From NCBI GenBank assembly GCA_013350335.1, contig CM023539.1:11842302-11906301 (forward strand): a stretch of 64,000 nt of DNA, in the 5' to 3' direction. Positions 11,705-23,040 of this stretch are shown here, piece by piece. The number at the start of each line of letters is the position of its first letter. Position 1 is the first letter of the stretch. The notes under the pieces are model-generated. The model was not told the DNA's origin. It ran no database searches and saw only the letters and a program-made list of their open reading frames with translations. The stretch is from Chimonanthus salicifolius (taxonomy: Eukaryota; Streptophyta; Magnoliopsida; Laurales; Calycanthaceae). Position numbers and translations under genes: made by a program.

Positions 11705-13306
11705 TGTTGTGCAAATTTTAAATTTATAATTACTTGCAAGCACACGAATCGAATTGAAGTATAGAGATATGCAAGTGCGAGGTCAAACCCACAGGGACTT
11801 GATTTAAAATGAACGGGAAAATAACTTAAAAAACCTATTAATTTAATCTTAACCTAGTTAACACCTTTTTTTTATAGAGAATGGTTGAATTAAAATTGCA
11901 AAATTAAAATAACTAAAAAAAATGGAGATGTAATTAAGTGAGAGAAATTACTAAGGTATCGGATTCTACTACCATTAAATCCATAATCTTCCAATTATTT
12001 ATTTATTAATTCCCAAGTTTTAAAGATTTAAACAGTCGAGCACATTAATATGGTGTTTAAAAATTGATTTTCCTAAAAGTGTAAATTCTAAGGATTCAAT
12101 GTATCCTATTTTAATTCAAAAGACAATGGATCAAAATATCAATATAAGCATCCAATGTATTTAAATTAAAATAAAAGAAAACAATGAATCAAAGGGTTTT
12201 ACTTTTATTCAATTAAAAGCCAAGTATTCAATTAATTAGATATTAATATTAATAACAAAAAATACATGGCATTGATGGTAAAAATAATTAACATCTATTA
12301 ATTTGATGAAGCCAAAAATTATAAATAATCAAACACACATATTTGAAAATTAAATAAATAAATAAAAGAAGAATTATTTTCTTAATGGGATTTCATCCTC
12401 AACCTTAATACAGAAAATTAGAACGACATTATAAAAACATTAAAATAAAAAGACAAAAAAATAGAACCTGATTAGTCGTCGTAGCTCCCGAGCCTTAGCC
12501 ACAATCCCTCTCTCAGTCAAGCCTTAATGTTGTGTCAAGTTCGAATTCTTCTTGTAAGAGGGTCTCTCAATTTATAAAGTTGTGGAGTTGTAAATTTAGC
12601 AAGGCGTGGGACCCACCTGAATTCAGCCCATTCTTACTGTATTGGCCGACTTAATCTCTCCATTCCAACTTTAGTTTTATTTGTGTTTTCCATATTTTTC
12701 TCCTTTCTATTCTTTATTCAGTGCCAGCCACCTTCCTTTTCCCATTCTTCTTCTATTTTCTATTTGCTTCTCTTCTTTCTTTTCTCAACTCTTTCCAATT
12801 TGTTTCAACTACAGTCCACCGATTAAATTTCTTCTTGATTTAACCTCTTTCTTTATTATCTCCATCGTCCCAAGCTAAAAAACTTGAAAACAGCCAGCTA
12901 AGCTTCATCCGGAGAGTTTATTGGCAATGCAAATAAGAAACAAATTGGCCTTTGAATATCGCCTGTGCTTCTCTTTATTTTTATCTTTTCCTTGCTGATT
13001 TCTTTATTTTCTTTCAGTGTTTTACCTCTACATGCTCTTTGACACCGCCCAGCATGCTACCTTAGATGTTGGGCTTCAACTTCAATCTAGGCTTGGGCAT
13101 TGTTCGTAGACCCACTTTTACATTTCTTCAAAATAGATTATTTGGCCAATCTCTTGCATTTTTTTCCATTTTAGCTCTTTTTCTTGAATTTCTCCAAATT
13201 TACCTGAAAATTTTCAAAATCCCATTAATTATATAATATATATAAAATTTAAGAGCTAACTAATCTAAATATAAAGGGTAAAGTAATCATTTTACTGGAC
13301 TTGTCA
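11705..13306 (-). repeat. 5' LTR of the Athila-type element
   Basis: About 1.6 kb from the primer site to TGACAAGTCC in element sense. The section 11939-13306 repeats 2327-3695. CT-rich leader-like sequence at about 12680-12870 produces short artificial frames. Confidence 0.8.
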
Positions 13307-14789
13307 ATGAGCAAAAAGTGAAATGTAAAATTATAGGGCAATCAAATGAGAGAGGTTATGGTTGCATTTGAAAGAGAGGTTGAGGGGTGAAAATGAGGGT
13401 AACCATCGTATATCCCCATTTGGTATCGAATAAATGAGGCGAGGAAATCTCAGGCTTCCCTCTCCAGCATAAATATGAAAATTTCTTCACTATAAAAGAT
13501 AATTGCTTTATCTTTTCTTTAGAATATTTTTTTTTCCTCTTATATCTTTTCTACTGTAATTACCAAAAAGATAATAGAAACCTCTATATAAGAAAAATTC
13601 ATGTTCAAAAGAAATTCGTACAAAATTTTTCTCATCGTAATACTATATGTTAAAAGATTCATTTATTCATTAAAGTAAGAACAAAATGGTATAAGACAGA
13701 GATACAAATCAAAGAAGGCTAGAATAGGTGGTTGATAGAAGCAAATAGAAATAGCAATAATACAAATATGGATTAAAATTTGCAAGAATTAGTTTTATTG
13801 AAATGGTGACCAATAAAAAATGGGTGTTGAAGTAACATTTTTCTAATGAATGGGAATGGCAAGTTTTCCAAATTGACAAAAATAGGCGACTTCACTTTTC
13901 AAAATCTTCAACTTCAAATCAAAATAAATCTATACAGAAAACCCAAAATGCAATGAAAATGAATGATGTAAACTATAAACTAGAAACTTTAAAAACAAGT
14001 TTGGTCCTAGTATTATTTATCACACTTCTTTTCTCTTTCAGCAACTATATTGAAAGAATAAAAGGAACAAGAAGTATATTATATGAATCGCAGAAACCAC
14101 CAATGTTACTATGTTGATTTTTCAGTATTACTTAATCAGAAAACTTTTGTCACAGAGGTTTCTTTGTCAAACACTTGCAATGTATATAAAACTAGAGTAG
14201 GTTTTCAAGCTTCTCAGGGACTTCATTATTGATTGAATTCATCTATTTTTTTTTTCATTAATGAATATGTTTGAATCTTTTAGAAATGTGATGCATATTT
14301 TGAAAACAGGTACTACTTTAGACATTTATAAAAATAAGTTCTCATAAAAAGTAATTTGAGAATTTATGCGACCACCCAATTGAATTATGAAAAGTAGGTT
14401 TACATACTTTCTCTCTTTTTTTTTATGAACTCTGGTACTAATTTTAAGTAAAAATAATATAATTTTAGTTTTTCTTTTTAATTCTTTGAATACAATTTTT
14501 GATAATTTTTTTGTAAAAATCGATTGAGAAACGACTTCCTTTAAAATCACTCTCTACAACTCATCGGGAAAACACCGAACGAATGTATTTTACACTAAAA
14601 TATTAGTTTGGACGATTCAGATGGTCTTATCCTCTGAACGAAACTGTATATTCATCCGAACAATTTTAAAATAGAAGATCAAAATATTAATTTTACACCC
14701 AAAAATAAAAAGAATTTATACATGACTAACCTAAGTTAAGTTGTGTAAGTTGGGTTGACGGAGTCGAGACTCGAATTTTGAAAGTATGC
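13307..14789. other. Intergenic; contains a worn repeat copy
   Basis: 13370-13640 resembles both ends of the element at 55227-57029: 'gtaaccatcgtatatcccc' and 'gaggcgaggaaatc' match its left end, and 'ctactgtaattaccaaaaa' with 'gaaacctctatataag' match its right end. It is probably an internally deleted relative. The rest is AT-rich without features. Confidence 0.45.
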
Positions 14790-15040
14790 AATAAACCAGG
14801 AATTGCCACGTGTCAAACTTAGACACCCGTCCTGCGCACTGACTGGTAGTTTTACTGTACAACTTTCCCAACTTTTCTTTTTAACCCCGGGCGCGGACGC
14901 CAATGCCTACCTGTCTAAGAAACGGGCATCTTTCAGTTCCAAACTGAGCCAATCACCATCTCACAAGTGGACCTCCTGTCCTGACACGGCCCTCTTCTCC
15001 CTCCACGTGTCCTATGTTACGCAGAGAGTCACCACCCGCT
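14790..15040 (+). promoter_or_regulatory. Promoter-like region with two G-box/ABRE motifs
   Basis: GC content rises sharply against the surroundings. The sequence carries 'gccacgtgtc' at 14805-14814 and 'ccacgtgtc' at 15003-15011, the ACGT core bound by plant bZIP/bHLH factors, followed by CT-rich Y-patch-like stretches. A splice-donor-like CAG|GTAACT follows at 15123/15124. This resembles a plant promoter. Which gene it serves is inference: the next intact plus-strand gene is NF-YC at 43836. Confidence 0.5.
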
Positions 15041-15123
15041 TTCTTTTCTTCTCTCTGTTCAAAACTTCAAGCCTCCTCTCTCTCCACAGACTCCCTCAAA
15101 CCAGTTTCAGTTGTTTCCTTCAG
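15041..15123 (+). other. Putative non-coding first exon (5' UTR)
   Basis: CT-rich leader sequence ending in 'tttccttcag' followed by 'gtaactgctttttc', a good donor. Downstream sequence is T-rich with 'ttagatcagatcgttgat' at about 15208-15225, similar to motifs common in promoter-proximal plant introns. NF-YC genes often have a 5' UTR intron, which makes this a candidate first exon of the gene at 43836. The transcription start is not determined. A 158-codon frame running through the region crosses the donor and matches nothing recognised. Confidence 0.4.
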
Positions 15124-15279
15124 GTAACTGCTTTTTCTTTTACTACTCATCTCTCTTGCTTTTGCTTTTTGAATGTAGCAATTGGGTATTTTCCTTTCCG
15201 TCTTTCCTTAGATCAGATCGTTGATATCTTATGTCTGGATTTTGGGGGTCGTCCTTTCATTACAAGCTTGCATAAATAA

Positions 15280-17677
15280 CTTTATTTCTCTCTTTTTTAA
15301 TCCATTCCAGTAGAATTTTGTACTGATGATTACTGTACGAAGTCGATACTTGGCATGTTTCTAAATTTCAAAGTTATGAAACCTTTTGATAGTGGTCCAA
15401 TTGGTTTTGATAATTGGGGGGCAATCCTCGCCTCTTTTTGTAGCTGAAATGATACCAGGAAAACCAAGTTGTGCCCCCCTTTATGAATTCTCGCTGTCAT
15501 TTTCTTGCATGTCACTTTTTTTTCCTCCAAAGCCCCTCTCATCGTTTTAGTCAGCGTTTGTTGTTGTGACAATTCAGTCCTGGATTCATGCTTGAGATAT
15601 GCTTTGTGGTTGATTTGAGTAGGGTAAGTACTGTTTTTAACCATTGTCTACAAGCAAGTAGATCACAAGAGGAAAGTAGTCATTCTGAGTCGTCAAAATT
15701 GGGTTTCCTGTGGTAGAACCTTTTAGAGAATTTTATGATTTCAAGTTGTTGGCTTGGGTTTCCTTTGAATGATTCATTCTCATGATTTCACTGTTATTCA
15801 GTGGGCTGATTTTTTTAATGCTTGAGATTCTCCATGAGTTTTGAGTGGGGTATTTTTTTATTTTAATTTTGAGGCTGGAATACAAGCAAATACTAACAAA
15901 ACAGGAAGCTAACACCTCCAATGTTGAAGCTATACATGCCCATATGAAGTACTTTTAGGAATTGAGTACTTGCATTTCATTTGCTTGGATCCTCTTTTGA
16001 TTGATTCTGTCCCTTTAATTATTCTTGTCATGCAAATTTGGTGATGCTTGAAATGCGTTCTAAGGATGAGTTTGAGTAGGCAAGTACTGCATTAAATAAT
16101 TGTGTACAAAAAATTAAGCAACCCATATAGGAAATGAGTGTCTCCAAGAATTAAAATTGGGGTATGCTTGTTGGGACCTCTTAAGGTTTGGGTGAATTTA
16201 TCCTCTTCCTAACCAGTTTCTCTCTTTTTTTGACCATTGTTCTTGTGCACAAATTTGGTAATGTTTGAGATTCACCATGAGAATGAATGGTGCATGTCTG
16301 CTTTTGAGAATTGTACGCAAACATTTTGTTGCCGAATGAGTGCTGTAGGTACCATGATGAACTGATAATTCATGTCCTATGCGTGAAGTGGCATGCTTAA
16401 TTTTCCTTTCGTTCCTTGTTATTTTCTGAGCAGAGCCTCAAAATTTATGTGAAGTTTTATGTTATTTGGAATAAGTGAAGTCATAGTTTTTGTTTTCTAA
16501 TTAATTGTAGTTTGGTTGTTGGAAACCTCCTTTGAAAGGGTTGGAAAAGAAGGAACTTAAAAGTATTTCACTAGGTACTCAGATCTTATTAAACAATTGA
16601 AAAACACAACAAAAGAGTAAAGCAGCAAATTAGAGAACCCAGAGAGCAAATACCTATAGAGAATGAAATAATGGAAAGTAATGGATAATCTACTTCTTGT
16701 TATTTTTAAGTAAATAATCAACGACTGAACAACTTGGAAAGCCGAAAACCATAGGCAACAAATAGAAGAAAGGCTAAGGGCTTCATTGACTATATGTACT
16801 ACAAAGAAGCCATTTTTGAAACTGTACTACAAAAGAGGCAATTGGAACATAAATTTTCTTCCACACGGAAGGACCTGAAGTAGTAAATATTCCACTTAAA
16901 ATGTTTTTTTTTCTCCCATTGATTTCACTTGTTCTCATTTGCCTTCCACCAAATGGTGTGAGTTGTTTGATCCTTCACAGATCATTATTCTTCTAGTGGG
17001 ACATTACAATGCTAATCTTTTGAGTTGTTTGAGCTACCAGCTTTCTAACCAATCGAAGAAACCTCCCAGCACACCTATATCTTTATAGATCACCTTTCTT
17101 TGTTCCCTGCTCTGTTTGACCCTTAGCTGAACTTGTTAAGTTGCTACTTTGGATCATCCTCATAGTTTTATTGGAGTTACATGAGCAGTCCAGTCCCACC
17201 AGTTATCTCTTTTATGTTTCTTTCCCTTATCTACTCCATGTAAATGAAAGAGATGTTGTCTCTCCGTATAAGGATTTATAAGATGCTTCTGATTTTGCCC
17301 CATTTTATACCTGAAGAACATCCATCATTATTCCAATTTTCAAGATTCTCTTCTACCTGTTTAAAATTGTCTGCACTCTTTTACTTCTTTGTATAATAGA
17401 ATGAATTGAATACTTTGTTAATGATGATTATTCAACTTTTATTAGAAAATCTTCATCATGTACTTGATTTCCCCACCTCAAAGTGCTTTTTAGAAAGGGA
17501 TAGAAGTGCTTAGGTGCATGAATGGGAGAAATCCCTTGTTAGTAACCCTATTATCCTTAATTCCCTAATCTTGGCTTTTAGAAGAGGTGGATGTTTTCTT
17601 TCTCTAGCAAAAAATATGGGTTCAACCTTCATCTCCTTGAGGGGTTGCATCTGGACAAAAAGATCCTAAGGAGCCCT
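15280..17677. other. Unique-looking non-coding DNA, no gene seen
   Basis: T-rich DNA of moderate complexity with no persistent frame and no element termini. It could be the conserved promoter-proximal part of a long intron. Confidence 0.4.
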
Positions 17678-17893
17678 TGTTGAAAGTTAAGAGTAAAATA
17701 ATCTCTGTTGTATTAATTCACTAAATAAAAGCCATATATATAGAGTACAAGGGATAATCTTTCCCAATATTTAGGGATCCTAATTTCCTAATTAACAGAT
17801 TACAAAATCAATCATAAATTTATAATCTAATCCTATCAACCATAAATGGAAATACGTCAATAAATCTTAATATATCTCTAATATATCTCAACA
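17678..17893 (-). repeat. 3' LTR, LARD copy 1
   Basis: 216 bp, nearly identical to 20053-20268. The few differences (for example 'acagattac' against 'acaaattgc') suggest a fairly recent insertion. Confidence 0.9.
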
Positions 17894-20052
17894 GAGCCCC
17901 CCCACCCCCCAACCCAAGCTCAAGTGTGTCCCACTTGAGGTTGAACGTATTCAACTTGATGATCCAATGGGGATGCCATCTAATGGAGAGAAAGCAGATC
18001 AACAAGAATCTCCAAAAGCAAAGCCTGGGCGAAGCCTGGAACCAGATGACATCCCGCAGCAGCATGTACCGAAACAGGTACTGGAGAAGAAACGATGGAA
18101 ATTCAGTTCTTGAAACAGCAAGGCTGCAACACCATCGTACAAAAGTATAGTTCTCCAAAAAATGGCAGGAAAAATGAGGGATCCCGCCGGCTGAGAATGT
18201 TCCAGTGGCTGGATCTGATGCCGGAAATTGGTAGGTGCAAAGGAAAGAAACATTGATAGGCATAAATATCCGCTATAGAAGTCCGCCCCAAAGAGAAATT
18301 AGTTCGAAGAAGATGCCGAAGTCTGATGAGGAATAGTAACGATGGGATGAACAATAAAATGGAGAAAAACTTAAACCTCTAGTCAACAAGACCATAGAAT
18401 AGGTCTTAGAGGAATCCTCTAGCATTCAAACTCACAACAACGCCATACAAATGATGTAGAGTTGTGGAAATTATAGGTTCAAATTTGTAGAAAAACTACA
18501 GATCTAAGGGAACAAACAAAGGTGGCCCTATGAACTACCAGAAAATGCAGGGGAAAAAAAGTCTCTTAAAGGAAATGTCCAAGTGTTGGAGAATCAGATC
18601 TGGGAGGTAAATGGTGGATCGTTCGACAAACAAAAAGAAGGGAATGAGGATTTTATTTATTCATACAAGGATCTGGGAGAAAAATTGCAACAGTAGGTCC
18701 CACGTTATGGAGCAAAATCCACGCAGATGCAAGATAGAGGGAGGGTCGAGACAATAGTGAAGCAGTAGTGAAATCAGTGGCTTGCAGACGCAGATTTAGG
18801 TCCAAAACAGACCGAAGCCTAAAGGTTCTGTAGCAGATCTGAGAAGAAGACAACCAAAAGTGGACCCCACAAAGCACAAACCGAGGAGAAAGCTTTGTAG
18901 ATGCAGTACAGAGGTAGGGGCGACTGGTGGTACAAACCCCAAGTGCAGAAGGTCCGTTGCAACTCAGATCAGGCACAGCAGATCGGGCTTAGAAGCCAGT
19001 GAAGGAGAAGAAAACGAACCAGATCTGCAAGCAACTGCAGGAGGCAGCAAGCAGCAGAGCAACGTAAAGGCGACGTAGTGACAGGCAGCGATGCACCAGT
19101 GAAGAAGAGATCTAAGAGCAGAACGGTTCCTGTCAGTGAAGAAGAGGTGGCGGCCTGTAAAATCTGGGTTGTAGAATCAGATTCAGAACAAATAGCAAGA
19201 AATGGCTGCAAGACAAAGGAAAACAAGGATCTTCTTAGCCTGGCTGCTGGGCAGAAACTTTGGGTTGAGTTCTACTAATAGGAACTGTGGAGAAGACAGA
19301 TCTGAAAGACAAAGTCGAAAAAGGTGCTGCAAATCAGATCTGAAGAAAACAGATCTAAAAGTTTCCTGCAGGGTTCTACGGCGGATGCAGATCTCACCGA
19401 AGAAGAGGCAGAGGACGGCCACCAATCAGTCGCACAAACCGTTGGACAGTCGAACGGACGCTGCACACAAGGGCCAAGCGACCAAGCGACGATGTAGAAA
19501 CAACTGCAGATCTACTCTGCTGCTCTCTCATATGGATTTCATCTTCCACTGCTGAACCATGGGAAAAGAACCACTGTGAGAGATCTTAGAGGGAACCCCT
19601 CTGCTGGCTGGTTTGGACAAAGGAGGAAACAAGAATTGATCAGCCGCTTAGGAAACAATCTCCAGTAGAAGACTTGTCTTCCCAAGTCCTTGTTTAATTC
19701 TAGTAAAAGAAGAGAGCGGCCAAGCAATCAGGCACCAATCAGATATGATTGGAAGATTAGATCCAGATCTGATCGGGCAGCACAACAGAGATGGATACCA
19801 AACGGTGGGGGAAAAAAAAATACAACAGGCCCCTAATAGTGATCTGCAACAAGAAGCACATCCAGATCTGGTTAACAAGAACCAGATCCAGATCTGCAAA
19901 ATGAACCAGATCTATTTGGTTCTGCAAGACAAACAGCAAGGTTGTAACTTAGATGTCCCTCCCTCCCTCTGCCGAGATATCTCTTCCGGCAGAGGGGGAG
20001 AAGAAGAAGCATGCTTATTGAAGGCTCACTCGATGGATCGAGTTTGATACCA

Positions 20053-20268
20053 TGTTGAAAGTTAAGAGTAAAATAATCTCTGTTGTATTAATTCACTAAA
20101 TAAAAGCCGTATATATAGAGTACAAGGGATAATCTTTCCCAATATTTAGGGATCCTAATTTCCTAATTAACAAATTGCAAAATCATTCATAAATTCATAA
20201 TCTAATCCTATCAACCATAAATGGAAATACATCAATAAATCCTAATATATCTCTAATATATCTCAATA
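20053..20268 (-). repeat. 5' LTR, LARD copy 1
   Basis: Partner of 17678-17893, adjoining the primer site. Its outer end reads ..tctcaata on the plus strand where the other copy has ..tctcaaca, a single change in the terminal dinucleotide context. Confidence 0.9.
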
Positions 20269-20320
20269 GCCCTCAAGAAAGCCCCATTACTTACCATTTA
20301 GTCTAGTACAGTTACTCCAA

Positions 20321-20644
20321 ATATTAGAAAACCATGACTTGATAACATTCTTGAGGTAGAACTTGCTCTCAAAAACTAGCCATTGAGAGAATGGTGCCTC
20401 AAGTGCTACATACAATCATTGGTTTCACAAATTGACCAATGTGGGACTTTGTCACTTCACACCCGCTCTCACTTGCAACTGCGCCCTGCGGCTGCACTCC
20501 AAACTTGCTTTGATACCATATTAGAAAACCATGACTTGATAAATTCTTGAGGTAAAATTCACTCTCAAAAGCTAGCCATTGAGAGAAGATGCCTCAAGTA
20601 TTATATAGAATCATTGGTTTCACAAATTAACCAATGTGGGACTT
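20321..20644 (-). mobile_element. TRIM-like miniature LTR element
   Basis: Two direct repeats of about 127 bp (20321-20449 and 20519-20644, both from 'tattagaaaaccatgactt' to 'aatgtgggactt') flank only ~70 bp. In minus sense a TGGTATCAAAGC primer site directly follows the right repeat (20518-20507), and a purine-rich 'gtgagagcgggtgtgaagtg' stretch precedes the left repeat. That is the layout of a terminal-repeat retrotransposon in miniature. 'AGTCCCACATTGG' near the repeat start is common in plant LTRs. A clear target duplication was not found. Confidence 0.7.
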
Positions 20645-20959
20645 CCATTCCTTAAGTAAGATGGTAATGTTCAAAGACAAGCAACGACAGTTGTACATGT
20701 TTCTATTTCTCATTTTCTTTTAACAAGACATACTTGTCATGCACGTCCACCTTACACATGTTTTGAGGGTTTCCTCCATTAGATGCTCTAAAGCCTTCCA
20801 TGACTTCAACCTCCTTATTTAATAGTTGTCTTTGTCCATGTTGTTACCTCCTATTTGCTCTCCTTAGCAAATTCATGATTAGTCATCTCCATGCATGCCG
20901 GGTGATTTGAGCATCGTCTTGAAATGCCCCACATCAAGCTTGATGTCAATCTCAGTTGC

Positions 20960-21880
20960 ATCAACTTCTGTAAAACTTCAAGTCATTGTTTCGAAGGAAT
21001 GAACCACTAAAATGAAGATCAATAAACTCCACAATTTAAGATTGTAGCATCCACCCATGCATGGAGACGTACCATAATATTTCTCCTGATCGACTTTAAG
21101 ACTAATGTAATGAGTTTTGCCCGCTTTTAGATTTGGCATTACCATATCACCTTCTCCCCCCAGGCACCCACCAATTTTCATCTTCTTATGTTGATTGTGG
21201 AACAATATTGAGGAAATACTCCCTGAATATAAGGCCCCACCTATCCAGCACCCATGACCAAACCTCTTTTCTATTCATAGTAAAAATATTATTCCAACTG
21301 AGCAAAATACAAAAGGTTTACAGTATAAGATAACTAACTAACTGTTTCAAAAACTTTTAAAGAATCACCTAGAAGAGCTTACAAAAACATTGGACCTCAA
21401 AAGCCCCATTATGTAAGAATTCACCATGCTATCCTCCACTAATATATTGCTACTAATAAGCCTGAAGGTCTTATCATTTCTCTCAATCCTGAAGGACCAC
21501 TTGATAGACAAAGGGTATGTTCCATATCGTAACTTTATAAGGACAAGAAAACCATGAGTCGAAAGCTTTTGTAATCATGCTTAATGATTTCTTGAACAAG
21601 TTGAACAACAGTAAGCATATCCATGTTACAGAGGAACAATGAAGAAGAAGATGATCAACCAATTTCATGACCCTTTTGCACAAGATGCAGCAATTCAATA
21701 TAATCTTCTTGGAATTCTTATTTTTCAAACTATCCAAAATTACATTATTTTTCCCTTTAGTTGCAACCCAAGCAGAAGTTGAAATTATAGAAGAAGGGAT
21801 AATTAGTTTGAATGATTGAATGCAACCTTGCTGATAGATGTTGGTTGGAGATAAATAAAGATGCACTGCTGTCCTCATCG
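20960..21880 (-). pseudogene. L1-type LINE 3' end (zf-RVT region), decayed
   Basis: The minus strand at 21483-21878 gives 'STSAWVATKGKNNVILDSL', 'CCILCKRVMKLVDHLLLHC' and 'LFNLF', the Cys-X2-Cys...His-X4-Cys zinc-binding reverse-transcriptase-associated domain of plant L1 elements. 'RIERNDKTFR' wording follows after a stop. Further along the minus strand (20960-21200) is gene-like sequence I cannot assign. The copy lacks the reverse transcriptase core and is interrupted. Confidence 0.6.
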
Positions 21881-21949
21881 TTGTTGCTTAGTTGAGACCT
21901 CCTGTTTTGGTGTCTTTTCAGCTGAACTTTGATGAGAGTGTGTGATGCG

Positions 21950-22799
21950 GGAGCATTTTATTTTATTTTATTTGGAGTTATGTTATTAGACTTTGATTTT
22001 ATTTGATTTTATTTTTACTTAATCTTGTCTTTTAGTTTGTTTTCTTTATATGAGGGCAAACTTGTCATTATGAATTATTGTAATAAACGGGGGCATTCAT
22101 GTGATTTAACCCCTCATTAGTAGGGCAACAAGGAGCCACCGGCTCCTTGCCTTTGTGTTTTTGGTTAAAAACTTGGAAAACAAAGAAGGATGACATACGA
22201 TGGAATGAAAGAAAAGAAAAAGAAAGCCTGGCCTATGCGCATGGTGTCAATGGTCCTCTCTTCTTCTTCTTCTTCTTCTTCTCTTCCTATCCCTTTTTCT
22301 TCTTCTTCCCTCTTCTCTTTTGTTTCTTTTGTAATGAACTATTACATCTTCACGGGACTGATTTGTTGAGCATCCTTAGGGTAATAATTAGGGCTTCAAG
22401 AGTATTAACTGTGATTTGGAATCTCAAATGAATGTTTATAATAGTCGATGTGTTTGGACATGTTGACTTACCTTTAATTTCTTATTATGATCCAGTTAAT
22501 AATCTCAGTTTTATTGCATACATATGTTCATATCATCATTTTAGATTAGCCTAGGTCAAGTCGTCGTAGATTTGCATAGATATTAATTTAGGACTTCTAG
22601 CCAACCCTGCATCAGTGTGATTGACAGTTCTAGTCCTACAGGAATTGGTTGTCTTTTCCGTGGCTCTAACGATGTGCAGGAGCTGCTCTATTGTCTTCGA
22701 GAATAAATTATTAAGGATTTGTTCTCTCTTCATGTTGAGGAGATTCTTTAACACCATAAACTAGGTGATCAACAATAGTGTGTTTTTCCTTGGAAATTG
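21950..22799. other. Unassigned non-coding DNA with (TTC)n at 22258-22282
   Basis: Contains a TTTTA-rich stretch (21955-22015), a short perfect stem GGAGCC-ACC-GGCTCC at about 22131-22145, and a TTC microsatellite in CT-rich DNA. No coding or element boundary could be defended. Confidence 0.4.
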
Positions 22800-23040
22800 G
22801 TAGCTTTTATTTAGATGATTCAGTCTTTTATGCCTATCTGAGCTGCAGTTCATGAAGCTAATGCGGAAGTTGATGGCCTATTAGATTGGTAGAATGAGTG
22901 GGATGTTTGGTCTCTGTTGACTTTGGCTTTTAATTATTTGGATTGGGGCCCTTCACAGCCCTGTGTTTCTCTTTTGGTTTCCTTGTCATTTTCTTTTAGC
23001 AATCTGTGAATAAAATTACCATCATTCAATATATCAACAA
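22800..23040 (+). pseudogene. Possible L1 RNase H/3' end fragment
   Basis: The plus strand reads 'HEANAEVDGL', similar to the REAN-x-x-AD-x-LA motif near the end of plant L1 RNase H domains. It is followed by a T-rich 3' UTR-like stretch and 'aataaaattaccatcatt'. Short and broken. Confidence 0.35.

Larger units (their letters stand above)
2327..13306 (-). mobile_element. Athila-type Ty3 LTR retrotransposon, defective, with nested LTR
   Basis: The two LTR copies (2327-3695 and 11705-13306) are direct repeats. In minus-strand order the element has a 5' LTR, a primer site like tRNA-Asp (TGGCGCCGTTGCCGAGGA at about 11680-11697), gag, a linker and protease, then a purine-rich tract (CTAAGTTTGGAGGTATT, 3696-3712) and a 3' LTR. 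Reverse transcriptase, RNase H and integrase are not recognisable: only about 1.8 kb of non-coding DNA separates the protease from the 3' LTR once the nested solo LTR is discounted. The 3' LTR lacks its last ~230 bases at 2327, so no target duplication can be read. Assignment to the Athila branch rests on the primer site and on gag and protease wording typical of that branch. The element is old and immobile by itself. Confidence 0.8.
17678..20268 (-). mobile_element. Non-autonomous LTR retrotransposon (LARD-like), copy 1
   Basis: 216-bp LTRs (17678-17893, 20053-20268) flank a 2.16-kb interior. The 5-bp duplication GCCCT is at 17673-17677 and 20269-20273. In element sense the LTR is TGTTGAGATATAT...CTTTCAACA. 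A primer site TGGTATCAAA (20052-20043, initiator-Met type) abuts the 5' LTR, and a G-rich polypurine tract (17894-17912) precedes the 3' LTR. No gag or pol frame is present. The interior is strikingly rich in AGATCT hexamers. Part of it matches the leader of the Copia element at 30843-40024, so it probably relied on Copia proteins in trans. Confidence 0.85.

Noticed and set aside
14803..15279. 158-codon plus-strand frame
   Set aside because: It runs through the G-box region, the CT-rich leader and the likely donor CAG|GTAACT. The composition is Ser/Leu/Phe-rich from CT-rich DNA and matches no family I know.
17820..20047. Many 60-147 codon frames in LARD copy 1
   Set aside because: Overlapping frames on both strands arise from low stop frequency in a GC-richer, AGATCT-rich interior. 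No domain, and they are not conserved with copy 2.
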